NCBI GenBank assembly: GCA_001799045.1
Contig: MGRY01000121.1
Coordinates: 1 to 5,001, forward strand
Reading direction: 5' to 3'
Source of the DNA: Deltaproteobacteria bacterium RIFCSPLOWO2_02_56_12
Lineage (GTDB): Bacteria; Desulfobacterota; Binatia; UBA9968
DNA: 5,001 nucleotides
Part shown: one piece after another, positions 1-5,001 of the stretch
How positions within the stretch are numbered: position 1 is the stretch's first letter
How the letters are laid out: every line of letters begins with the position of its first letter
Translations under genes and position numbers: made by a program
The notes under the pieces: generated by a model
Told to the model about the DNA's origin: nothing
Database searches by the model: none
The model's input: only the letters and a program-made list of their open reading frames with translations

Positions 1-246
1 GTTTAGGATGCAGAAATTCCGGCAGTATATCCCGTACAGCCCCGCCAACCCCTTTGAAGAAAGTTCACCAGTAATATCCATCGCCTACCGGGAATATGTC
101 AAGCCTGCTTTTCCCGACAAACATTGCGGATCTCGCAGCCTATCCAGATATCAGCCCGCAGTATATCCAGGCTAACCAAGCGTCCCTCAGAGCCGGTCCG
201 CTGAAGCTCCTTGCCGCTTCTCAATATCCCTGGTATTTTTTCTCTC
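1..246. other. 5' flank of uvrB without a recognised gene
   Basis: I see no recognisable gene here. Plus-strand frame 2 is open from the left edge to a TAA at 173-175 (57 codons, with an ATG at 8), so the tail of an upstream gene is possible. Its Ser/Pro/Tyr-rich translation matches no family I know. The other plus frames are closed early by a TAG at 4-6 (frame 1) and a TAA at 72-74 (frame 3). All three minus frames carry a stop within the first 90 bases, so no divergent gene runs off the left end. An 11-bp word occurs twice, at 22-32 and 159-169. The last part, 211-239, carries a candidate promoter for uvrB. Confidence 0.5.
211..239 (+). promoter_or_regulatory. Candidate sigma70-type promoter for uvrB (extended -10)
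   Basis: TTGCCG at 211-216 resembles a -35 box. After a 17-bp spacer, TATTTT at 234-239 resembles a -10 box, and it is preceded by TGG at 231-233, which fits the extended -10 pattern TGn. Transcription would start near 246-247, right at the ATG chosen for uvrB. This is a motif match by eye only, and such matches are common by chance. No LexA-type SOS operator of the enterobacterial CTGT-N8-ACAG form was noticed nearby. Confidence 0.3.
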
Positions 247-2274
247 ATGGCGCAGTACAGGAGGGAGGGGAACTTCCAGTTGATCTCCGGCTTCATGCCC
301 CAGGGTGACCAGCCGCAGGCCATAGAAAAGCTGGTTCAGGGGATTAACGAGGCCAAGAAGCACCAGGTCCTTTTGGGCGTGACCGGCTCCGGGAAGACCT
401 TTACAATGGCGAACGTCATAGCCCAGGTGAAAAAACCCACTCTGGTCATCGCGCCGAACAAGACCTTGGCGGCCCAGCTCTATAACGAGTTTAAAGAATT
501 TTTTCCTCATAACGCGGTTCGCTACTTCGTCAGCTATTATGATTATTACCAGCCTGAGGCCTATGTCCCTTCCACCGACACGTACATCGAGAAAGATGCC
601 TCGATCAACGACGAGATCGACAAGATGCGCCACTCCGCAACCAAGGCGCTGTTAGAATGCCGGGATGTTATTATCGTGGCCAGCGTCTCTTGCATCTACG
701 GCCTGGGTTCGCCGGAGACCTATTTTGAGATGATCGTTTACCTGGAAGAGGGGATGGAGGTCGAGCGGGACAAGATCCTCAGGAAACTCGTCGATATCCA
801 GTACCAGAGGAGCGACTACGATTTTCACCGCGGGACATTTCGAGTTAGAGGGGACATCGTTGAAGTCTTTCCGGCCTACGAAGATGCCTCGGCCGTACGC
901 GTCGAATTTTTCGGTGATCGGGTCGAAGGGCTCTTCGAGATCGATCCTATACGGGGCAGGGTGGAGCGAAGGGTAGACAAGGCGGCGATCTATCCCGCGA
1001 GCCACTACGTGACCACCGAAGAGCGAATGAAACAGGCGGTGGGGGAGATTCGACTGGAGCTCAAGGAGAGGCTTCAAGAGCTGCGGGCGCAGAACAAGCT
1101 CCTGGAGGCCCAGAGGCTGGAGCAGAGGACTTTCTATGATCTGGAGTTGCTCCATGAGATGGGCTTCTGTCCCGGCATCGAGAACTATTCGCGACACCTC
1201 ACCGGGAGAAAGCCCGGCGAGCCCCCGCCGACCCTGCTGAACTATTTCCCTGATGATTTTCTGCTTTTTATCGATGAGAGCCACGTCAGCGTGCCGCAGA
1301 TCGGCGGCATGTACCGTGGCGACCGGTCGCGCAAAGAAACTCTGGTGGAATTCGGCTTTCGCCTGCCGTCTGCCCTGGACAACCGTCCGTTGAACTTTGA
1401 AGAGTTCGAGCGAGTGGTGAATCAGACGATCTATGTGTCAGCCACTCCGGCAAATTATGAGCTGGAAAAGTGCGGCGGCGTCACCGTCGAGCAACTGATC
1501 CGTCCGACCGGGTTGACTGATCCGGAAATCCTGGTGCGGCCGGCGCGGACCCAGGTAGATGACCTGCTCGAAGAGATCCGCAAGAGGGCGGAAAAAAACG
1601 AGCGCGTTTTGGTGACCACTCTCACCAAACGGATGGCCGAAGACTTGACGGACTACTACCAGGATTTGCATGTCAGGGTCCGCTATCTCCACTCCGATAT
1701 AGAGACTCTTGAGAGGGTGGAGATTATCCGGGAGCTTAGAAAGGGGTCGTTTGACGTCCTGGTCGGGATCAATCTTTTGCGCGAGGGATTGGATTTGCCG
1801 GAGGTCTCGCTGGTGGGCATTCTGGATGCTGATAAAGAGGGATTTCTTCGCTCCGAACGTTCTCTTATCCAAACGATCGGCCGTGCGGCTCGGCATATCA
1901 ACGGGACCGTAATTCTCTATGCGGATTCCGTAACCCAGTCGATGAAACGGGCCATCGACGAGACCAGCCGGCGCCGACGTATGCAGGCAGCCTTCAACAA
2001 GAAGCATGGAATCACGCCACAAACGATAGTGAAGTCGTTGGGCGCCCGGTTAGTGGAGGTTTACGAAGCCGATTACGTTACCGTGCCGCTGGTAGCCGAG
2101 AAGGCGGGAAAGTACAAACCGGATGATATTCCACGCCTGGTTCAGCAGCTCAAGAAGGAGATGAAGCGGGCGGCGGAGAATCTGGAGTTTGAAAAGGCTG
2201 CGGAGTTGCGCGATCGCATTCGCGAGCTCGAGGAGCGGGAGATCGGGCTCAAAGAGCCGCTGCTGGCGCGTTAA
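247..2274 (+). CDS. uvrB: UvrABC excinuclease subunit B (UvrB)
   Basis: UvrB receives damaged DNA from UvrA, verifies the lesion with an ATP-dependent strand-separating hairpin, and recruits UvrC for dual incision in cytoplasmic nucleotide excision repair. Counted from ATG 247 the protein is 675 aa, a normal family length (E. coli about 673). The N-terminal FQLIS...GDQP block lies at about residues 10-23. Walker A GVTGSGKT is at 44-51 and the beta-hairpin tyrosines YYDYYQPEAY at 97-106. The UvrA-interaction domain falls roughly at 155-245. The Walker B/DEAD-like DESH is at 343-346, YVSATP at 396-401, VGINLLREGLD at 506-516 and QTIGRAAR at 542-549. A C-terminal UVR domain, which contacts UvrC, spans about 631-662. 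All key motifs are intact. The frame extends upstream to a TTG at 211, but homology to UvrB begins only near residue 10 of the ATG form. A TTG at 280 has a better ribosome-binding context but cuts into conserved sequence. The ATG has no visible Shine-Dalgarno and may be leaderless. Confidence 0.97.
   Translation: MAQYRREGNFQLISGFMPQGDQPQAIEKLVQGINEAKKHQVLLGVTGSGKTFTMANVIAQVKKPTLVIAPNKTLAAQLYNEFKEFFPHNAVRYFVSYYDYYQPEAYVPSTDTYIEKDASINDEIDKMRHSATKALLECRDVIIVASVSCIYGLGSPETYFEMIVYLEEGMEVERDKILRKLVDIQYQRSDYDFHRGTFRVRGDIVEVFPAYEDASAVRVEFFGDRVEGLFEIDPIRGRVERRVDKAAIYPASHYVTTEERMKQAVGEIRLELKERLQELRAQNKLLEAQRLEQRTFYDLELLHEMGFCPGIENYSRHLTGRKPGEPPPTLLNYFPDDFLLFIDESHVSVPQIGGMYRGDRSRKETLVEFGFRLPSALDNRPLNFEEFERVVNQTIYVSATPANYELEKCGGVTVEQLIRPTGLTDPEILVRPARTQVDDLLEEIRKRAEKNERVLVTTLTKRMAEDLTDYYQDLHVRVRYLHSDIETLERVEIIRELRKGSFDVLVGINLLREGLDLPEVSLVGILDADKEGFLRSERSLIQTIGRAARHINGTVILYADSVTQSMKRAIDETSRRRRMQAAFNKKHGITPQTIVKSLGARLVEVYEADYVTVPLVAEKAGKYKPDDIPRLVQQLKKEMKRAAENLEFEKAAELRDRIRELEEREIGLKEPLLAR
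259..270 (+). promoter_or_regulatory. Shine-Dalgarno-like purine tract inside the uvrB N-terminus
   Basis: The tract AGGAGGGAGGGG contains two overlapping GGAGG cores (260-264 and 264-268). It is the best ribosome-binding-like sequence in the region. It lies 12 bases downstream of the first base of the ATG at 247, so it cannot serve that start. It does lie 9-15 bases before an in-frame TTG at 280. Initiating there would remove the F-x-L part of the conserved N-terminal UvrB block. The tract may therefore be only coding sequence (Arg-Arg-Glu-Gly) or mark a secondary start. Confidence 0.3.
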
Positions 2275-2282
2275 CTCCAAAC
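2275..2282. other. 8-bp convergent junction between uvrB and the minus-strand operon
   Basis: The uvrB TAA ends at 2274, and the stop codon of the minus-strand binding protein (CTA on the plus strand, read as TAG) begins at 2283. Only eight bases separate the two convergent genes. No intrinsic terminator fits in this gap. The nearest hairpin, GGCTC/GAGCC at 2246-2258 inside uvrB, has a 5-bp stem and no T-tract on either strand. The mRNAs of the two genes probably overlap at their 3' ends, or termination depends on Rho. Confidence 0.85.
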
Positions 2283-3272
2283 CTATCGTTTGTAGAGCTG
2301 CTTGATGAAGCCGGAAGAGTCCAGCTCCTGGACAAAGCTCATGTCCACAAAGCTTTTCGGGTCCGCGGCCGCGGCCTTCGAGTTGCGGGGCGCCATGTCA
2401 TCGAGCAACGTCTTCATCCCGGCAGAGACAGGGTAGGGCACCTCCGGGACAATCGCAGCGTAAGTCTTGTAGGTCCTCTCAAGCCCTTCCGGGTCGGTGA
2501 TTTTCAGGATCTTGGTGATAATGGCTTTTGTCCCTTCCTTGTCGGTTTTTAGATAGTAAATCGCCTCGGTTATGGCGCGGGCAACCTTTGCTACCATGGG
2601 ACGCCTGGCTTTGATGATGGACTCCCTGGTAACGAGGCCGTTCCAGTGAAGGGGAATGCTCAGGGATGCCATATCTAAAAGATCTCTAAATCCCATCTTC
2701 TCCGCCTCTCTCACAAACGGCTCGCTCAAAGTAGTATAATGAACGATTCCTTTAGACAGGGCCGCAAGTCTGTCGGGATTCCCTCCCGCCGAAACGATCT
2801 TGGTATCCTTCTCGGGATCGATGCCCAGCCGTCTCAAGACGAGACGGAGTCCCATCTCAGAGATGCTGCCCTGGCGGTTAACCCCGCCGATTTTTCCTTT
2901 AAGTTGTTCCGTGCTCGGGATCGTCGGCACAGCGACGATGTGGTCGGTAAAGGTCGGGATCAATGACAGGATCATTACGGTATCCATTCCGGCGAGACGA
3001 GGGTTGACTACATTCGGGGCCGAAGTGAGAACGATATCCAGCTCGCTGGCAACGAGGGCTTGAAGGGCAGTGGGGCCGTTACTGAAGAAGATGACTTCCG
3101 GGGCGATGCCGTGCTTCTTCAGCAGCCCTTTCTCCTGGGCTACCCAGAGGGGGATGTGCGACGAGGAAAATGCCGCCCACGCAATCCGGGCGCGCTCCTG
3201 AGCGACAGCCGTTGGCTGATGGCAAAGCAAGAAGCCGGCTGCGAAGATTCCCGCAAAGAGTTTTCTCAACAT
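2283..3272 (-). CDS. Periplasmic ABC-type solute-binding protein, NMT1/THI5-like (SsuA/TauA type), complete
   Basis: This 329-aa protein looks like a type II periplasmic binding protein that would deliver a small organic ligand to an ABC permease. The N-terminus is a signal peptide: Lys/Arg at 3-4, a hydrophobic core at about 5-17, and an AVA-Q cleavage site after residue 24. Family-like segments are the early LWVAQEKGLLKKHG at 42-55, ALQAL...ELDIVLTS at 69-84, LKGKIGGVNRQGS at 124-136 and EPFVREAEKMGF at 184-195. The C-terminal tail at 302-329 is nearly identical to the paralog at 4103-5001. The wider family includes binding proteins for sulfonates, nitrate, taurine and thiamine-pyrimidine precursors, but the ligand cannot be read from sequence. 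It is the last gene of a minus-strand operon, 13 bp after the dehydrogenase stop. The ATG is preceded by only a weak AGG about 7 bases upstream. No permease or ATPase gene is adjacent. A cysteine at residue 17 lacks a proper lipobox, so a soluble periplasmic form is favoured. Confidence 0.88.
   Translation of the reverse strand: MLRKLFAGIFAAGFLLCHQPTAVAQERARIAWAAFSSSHIPLWVAQEKGLLKKHGIAPEVIFFSNGPTALQALVASELDIVLTSAPNVVNPRLAGMDTVMILSLIPTFTDHIVAVPTIPSTEQLKGKIGGVNRQGSISEMGLRLVLRRLGIDPEKDTKIVSAGGNPDRLAALSKGIVHYTTLSEPFVREAEKMGFRDLLDMASLSIPLHWNGLVTRESIIKARRPMVAKVARAITEAIYYLKTDKEGTKAIITKILKITDPEGLERTYKTYAAIVPEVPYPVSAGMKTLLDDMAPRNSKAAAADPKSFVDMSFVQELDSSGFIKQLYKR
2323..2342. repeat. 20-bp perfect direct repeat, mate at 4143-4162
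   Basis: These 20 bases are identical at 2323-2342 and 4143-4162, at the same place near the 3' ends of the two paralogous binding-protein genes. They encode the shared MSFVQEL segment. This is the longest exact match I noticed between the copies. It reflects common ancestry and protein constraint, since the surrounding codons differ synonymously, and it is not a mobile-element end. Confidence 0.8.
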
Positions 3273-3285
3273 AATGAAACCTGCG

Positions 3286-4092
3286 TCAGGCGTCGATAGT
3301 CTGTCCGCCGTCGATTACCAGGGCGTGCCCTGTGACAAAAGACGACTCGTCTGAGGCGAGGAAGAGGACTCCGTAAGCGATCTCTTCAGGCTGTCCCATT
3401 CGCAGCAGGGCTCGACTGCTGTTTGCCATCCTGGCGCGCTGCTCATCCGTAAACCCCGCTGCCGGCTGCGGCGGGAATCCTCTAAAACGCGCAGTCTCAA
3501 TGCTGCCCGGGCAGACGCAGTTGACCCGTATGCCGTTAGGTCCGTAATCAAGGGCCATCTGGCGGGTCAGGTTCACGATCGCCGCCTTGGTGGCGCAGTA
3601 GGCGGGATACCTCTCGCTGGCCAGAAGTCCGAAAGTCGAAGCCGTGTTGACGATGTTGCCGCGCCCGTTCTTGAGAAAGTGGGGGATAGCGGCGCGCACC
3701 CCGCGAAAGATGCTGTTCAAATTCAAGTTCACCACAAAGTTCCATTCTTCGTCGGTAAACTCGTGGATTTTCTTGCGCACTCCGCCGCCGGCGTTGTTGA
3801 AGAGAATGTCCAGCCCTCCGAAGTGTTCCAGTGCGGTAGCTACCATCCGGTCGCAGTCGGCCTGAACCGTTACATCAATGCGCGAGAAGAGCGCCTGTCC
3901 GCCATCCTGTTCGATCAGGCTGTCCACTCTTGGATTAACCGTCTCCTGGATATCGCAGCACAAGACCTTCGCCCCTTCGCGCGCAAAGAGACGGGCCGTA
4001 GCGCGCCCGATGCCGCTGTTGGCGCCGGTGACGATCGCGACTCTCCCCGGTAACCTTCCCAGCCCCTTTCCAAGTCCCGGATGTTCGTTCAT
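3286..4092 (-). CDS. Short-chain dehydrogenase/reductase (classical SDR, probably NAD-dependent)
   Basis: This 268-aa cytoplasmic oxidoreductase has a complete Rossmann fold of the classical SDR family. Visible motifs, counted from ATG 4092, are the cofactor-binding TGANSGIG at 22-29, an acidic Asp47 at the end of the second strand (favouring NAD(H) over NADP(H)), Asp73 before the third helix and NNAG at 99-102. The catalytic tetrad is Asn124, Ser152, Tyr165 and Lys169 (YCATK). PGSIET at 195-200 and the family-typical ending VTGHALVIDGG follow. Length and motifs fit the FabG/glucose-dehydrogenase-like group, which interconverts alcohols and ketones; the substrate is not deducible. The frame stays open to a TTG at 4155, but that start would overlap the preceding gene by 53 bases. 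ATG 4092, 10 bp after that gene's TAG, is preferred. No clear Shine-Dalgarno precedes it, which suggests translational coupling. The gene is flanked on both sides by paralogous binding-protein genes. Confidence 0.92.
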   Translation of the reverse strand: MNEHPGLGKGLGRLPGRVAIVTGANSGIGRATARLFAREGAKVLCCDIQETVNPRVDSLIEQDGGQALFSRIDVTVQADCDRMVATALEHFGGLDILFNNAGGGVRKKIHEFTDEEWNFVVNLNLNSIFRGVRAAIPHFLKNGRGNIVNTASTFGLLASERYPAYCATKAAIVNLTRQMALDYGPNGIRVNCVCPGSIETARFRGFPPQPAAGFTDEQRARMANSSRALLRMGQPEEIAYGVLFLASDESSFVTGHALVIDGGQTIDA

Positions 4093-4102
4093 ACGTATGT
4101 TT

Positions 4103-5001
4103 CTACCGCTTGTAGAGTTGTTTGATAAACCCCTCTTTCTCAAGCTCCTGGACAAAGCTCATATCGACAAAACTCTTGGGATCTGCGGCCGCGGCCTTGG
4201 GATTGCGTGGCGCAAGGTCGTCGAGCATAGTCTTGACTCCTTCTGGAGTCGGATAAGGGGCTTCCGGGAAGACCACGCTGTAGGCGCGATAGGCCCGCTC
4301 CAGACTCTCGGGATCGGTGATCCTTAGATTTTTGCTGAATATCTGCTTCGACGCCTCCTTCTCGGTCTTGAGGAAGTGGAGCGCCTCGGTCATTGCCCTC
4401 GAGAACTTGAGCACGGCCGGCCGTTTCGCCTTGATGATCGACTCGCGGGTCAGGACCGCGTTCCACCAGAAGGGGATCTTGAGCGAGCCGATGTCCAGGA
4501 AATCTTTGAATCCCAGCTTTTCAGCCTCGCGCACGAAAGGCTCCGGCATGATGGTGAACTGCACCACCCCTTTGGAAAGAGCGGCGAATCTCTCGGGATT
4601 ACCGCCGGAGGTGATGATCTTGGCTTCCTTCTCCGGATCTACGCCCAGTTTTCTGAGTGCCAGTCGAAGACCAAGATCCGATGTGCTCCCTATGCGGTTG
4701 ACGCCGCCGGTCTTTCCCTTGAGCTGTTCTACCTTGGTGATGGAGGGCAGGGTGATGATGTGGTCCACGAAGGTCGGAACCATGCCCATGATCATCACGA
4801 TGTCGGCACCGGCCAGGCGAGAGTTCACCAGGGTTGTGACTGAAGTAACGATGACGTCCAATTCCCCGGCGAGCATGGCTTGCAGGGCGATGGGACTTGC
4901 GGTGATGCTGATCACCTCGGCGTCCAGTCCCTGCTTTTTCAGGAAGCCCTTTTCCTGCACAACCCAAATGGGACTGTTGGCCGGGCTGGCGCCGGCCCAG
5001 G
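4103..5001 (-). CDS. Periplasmic ABC-type solute-binding protein, NMT1/THI5-like, 5'-truncated by the window edge
   Basis: The reading frame is open to the right edge, so the true start and signal peptide lie beyond 5001. A GTG at 4958-4960 is not the start, because residues coded upstream of it (WAGAS...IWV) still align with the paralog. The 299 visible residues cover the mature binding protein. They include IWVVQEKGFLKKQG, ALQAM...ELDVIVTS, LKGKTGGVNRIGS, EPFVREAEKLGF and a C-terminal tail ending in FIKQLYKR. A gap-free hand alignment with the protein at 2283-3272 gives 186/298 identical residues (about 62 %). Conservation is lowest in the segment coded by 4820-4909 (13/30) and highest at the C-terminus (25/28). 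The predicted role is capture of a small organic ligand for an ABC importer, ligand unknown. It is the first of the visible operon genes, 10 bp before the dehydrogenase. Different residues in the variable segment suggest related but not identical ligands. Confidence 0.87.
   Translation of the reverse strand, partial: WAGASPANSPIWVVQEKGFLKKQGLDAEVISITASPIALQAMLAGELDVIVTSVTTLVNSRLAGADIVMIMGMVPTFVDHIITLPSITKVEQLKGKTGGVNRIGSTSDLGLRLALRKLGVDPEKEAKIITSGGNPERFAALSKGVVQFTIMPEPFVREAEKLGFKDFLDIGSLKIPFWWNAVLTRESIIKAKRPAVLKFSRAMTEALHFLKTEKEASKQIFSKNLRITDPESLERAYRAYSVVFPEAPYPTPEGVKTMLDDLAPRNPKAAAADPKSFVDMSFVQELEKEGFIKQLYKR

Larger units (their letters stand above)
2283..5001 (-). other. Three-gene operon: binding protein, SDR dehydrogenase, binding protein
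   Basis: Three genes run in the same minus direction: the partial binding protein (4103-5001), the dehydrogenase (3286-4092) and the complete binding protein (2283-3272). The spacings are 10 bp (4093-4102) and 13 bp (3273-3285). Such tight gaps, without room for promoters or terminators, support a single transcript, and the weak ribosome-binding sites fit translational coupling. The operon promoter must lie to the right of the window. Joint function in uptake and oxidation of an organic compound is inferred only from gene proximity. Confidence 0.75.

Noticed and set aside
139..173. Possible stem AGCCT/AGGCT with inner GATAT/ATATC before uvrB
   Set aside because: There are two 5-bp stems with a lopsided bulge and an 11-base loop. 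This is too weak to call a riboswitch, terminator or operator.
96..308. 70-codon plus-strand frame overlapping the uvrB start
   Set aside because: It has no recognisable domain, overlaps the conserved beginning of uvrB in another frame, and has no convincing ribosome site.
652..1284. Long open frame on the minus strand (210 codons) inside uvrB
   Set aside because: It lies wholly opposite a clear, motif-complete uvrB and its translation has no recognisable domain. Long antisense frames are common opposite conserved GC-rich genes.
1438..2022. Second long minus-strand open frame (194 codons) inside uvrB
   Set aside because: Same reason: it is a shadow of the helicase motifs on the plus strand, with no ribosome site and no known domain.
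2246..2258. Hairpin GGCTC-AAA-GAGCC near the end of uvrB as a possible bidirectional terminator
   Set aside because: The stem is only 5 bp, it is inside the coding region, and no T-tract follows on either strand.
2363..2374. GC-rich palindrome CCGCGGCCGCGG, with a partial copy in the paralog near 4183
   Set aside because: It encodes a conserved run of four alanines before the C-terminal tail, and alanine codons explain the pattern without a regulatory role.
3219..3236. Cysteine 17 of the complete binding protein as a lipoprotein attachment site
   Set aside because: The preceding residues Phe-Leu-Leu do not form a lipobox (no Gly/Ala/Ser before the Cys). A type I cleavage site AVA-Q follows at residues 22-25.
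4093..4155. Extended dehydrogenase start (TTG at 4155)
   Set aside because: It would overlap the preceding gene by 53 bases and add 21 residues unlike the SDR family. ATG 4092 already gives a normal length.
4958..4960. GTG as the start of the right-hand binding protein
   Set aside because: The frame continues upstream to the window edge, and the upstream residues align with the mature part of the paralog. The real start, with its signal peptide, must be outside.

Overview
The window holds a housekeeping DNA-repair gene on the plus strand facing a three-gene accessory operon on the minus strand. It reads as a Gram-negative-type bacterial chromosome that is moderately GC-rich by eye. UvrB is vertically conserved. 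Solute-binding proteins of the NMT1/THI5-like (SsuA/TauA-type) group are often multiplied in uncultured soil and groundwater lineages and in some Proteobacteria. I cannot name the phylum from the sequence, so any lineage statement is inference.

Layout. Positions 1-246 form a 5' flank with no recognisable gene. It contains a candidate extended -10 promoter just before uvrB. Positions 247-2274 (+) encode a complete UvrB, the damage-verifying helicase-fold subunit of the UvrABC excinuclease. After only 8 bp the minus-strand operon begins at its 3' end. In transcription order the operon is: a periplasmic solute-binding protein whose 5' end lies beyond the right edge (4103-5001), a classical short-chain dehydrogenase/reductase (3286-4092), and a second, complete solute-binding protein with a signal peptide (2283-3272). 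The gaps between the three genes are 10 and 13 bp, so co-transcription and translational coupling are likely.

The two binding proteins are paralogs. A hand alignment of 298 residues without gaps gives about 62 % identity (186/298), rising to 25/28 at the C-terminus. The dehydrogenase sits between the two copies. No permease or ATPase gene is visible, so the transporter partner, if any, must lie to the right of 5001 or elsewhere. A reasonable but unproven reading is an uptake-and-oxidation module in which two related binding proteins capture related small molecules and the dehydrogenase acts on one of them or on a downstream intermediate. The uvrB gene has no evident functional link to this operon.

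No RNA genes, insertion sequences, CRISPR arrays or convincing intrinsic terminators were seen. I did not find a clearly new biological system. The points most worth a second look are the binding protein-dehydrogenase-binding protein sandwich, the strongly conserved C-terminal tail of the binding proteins, and the unresolved start of uvrB.
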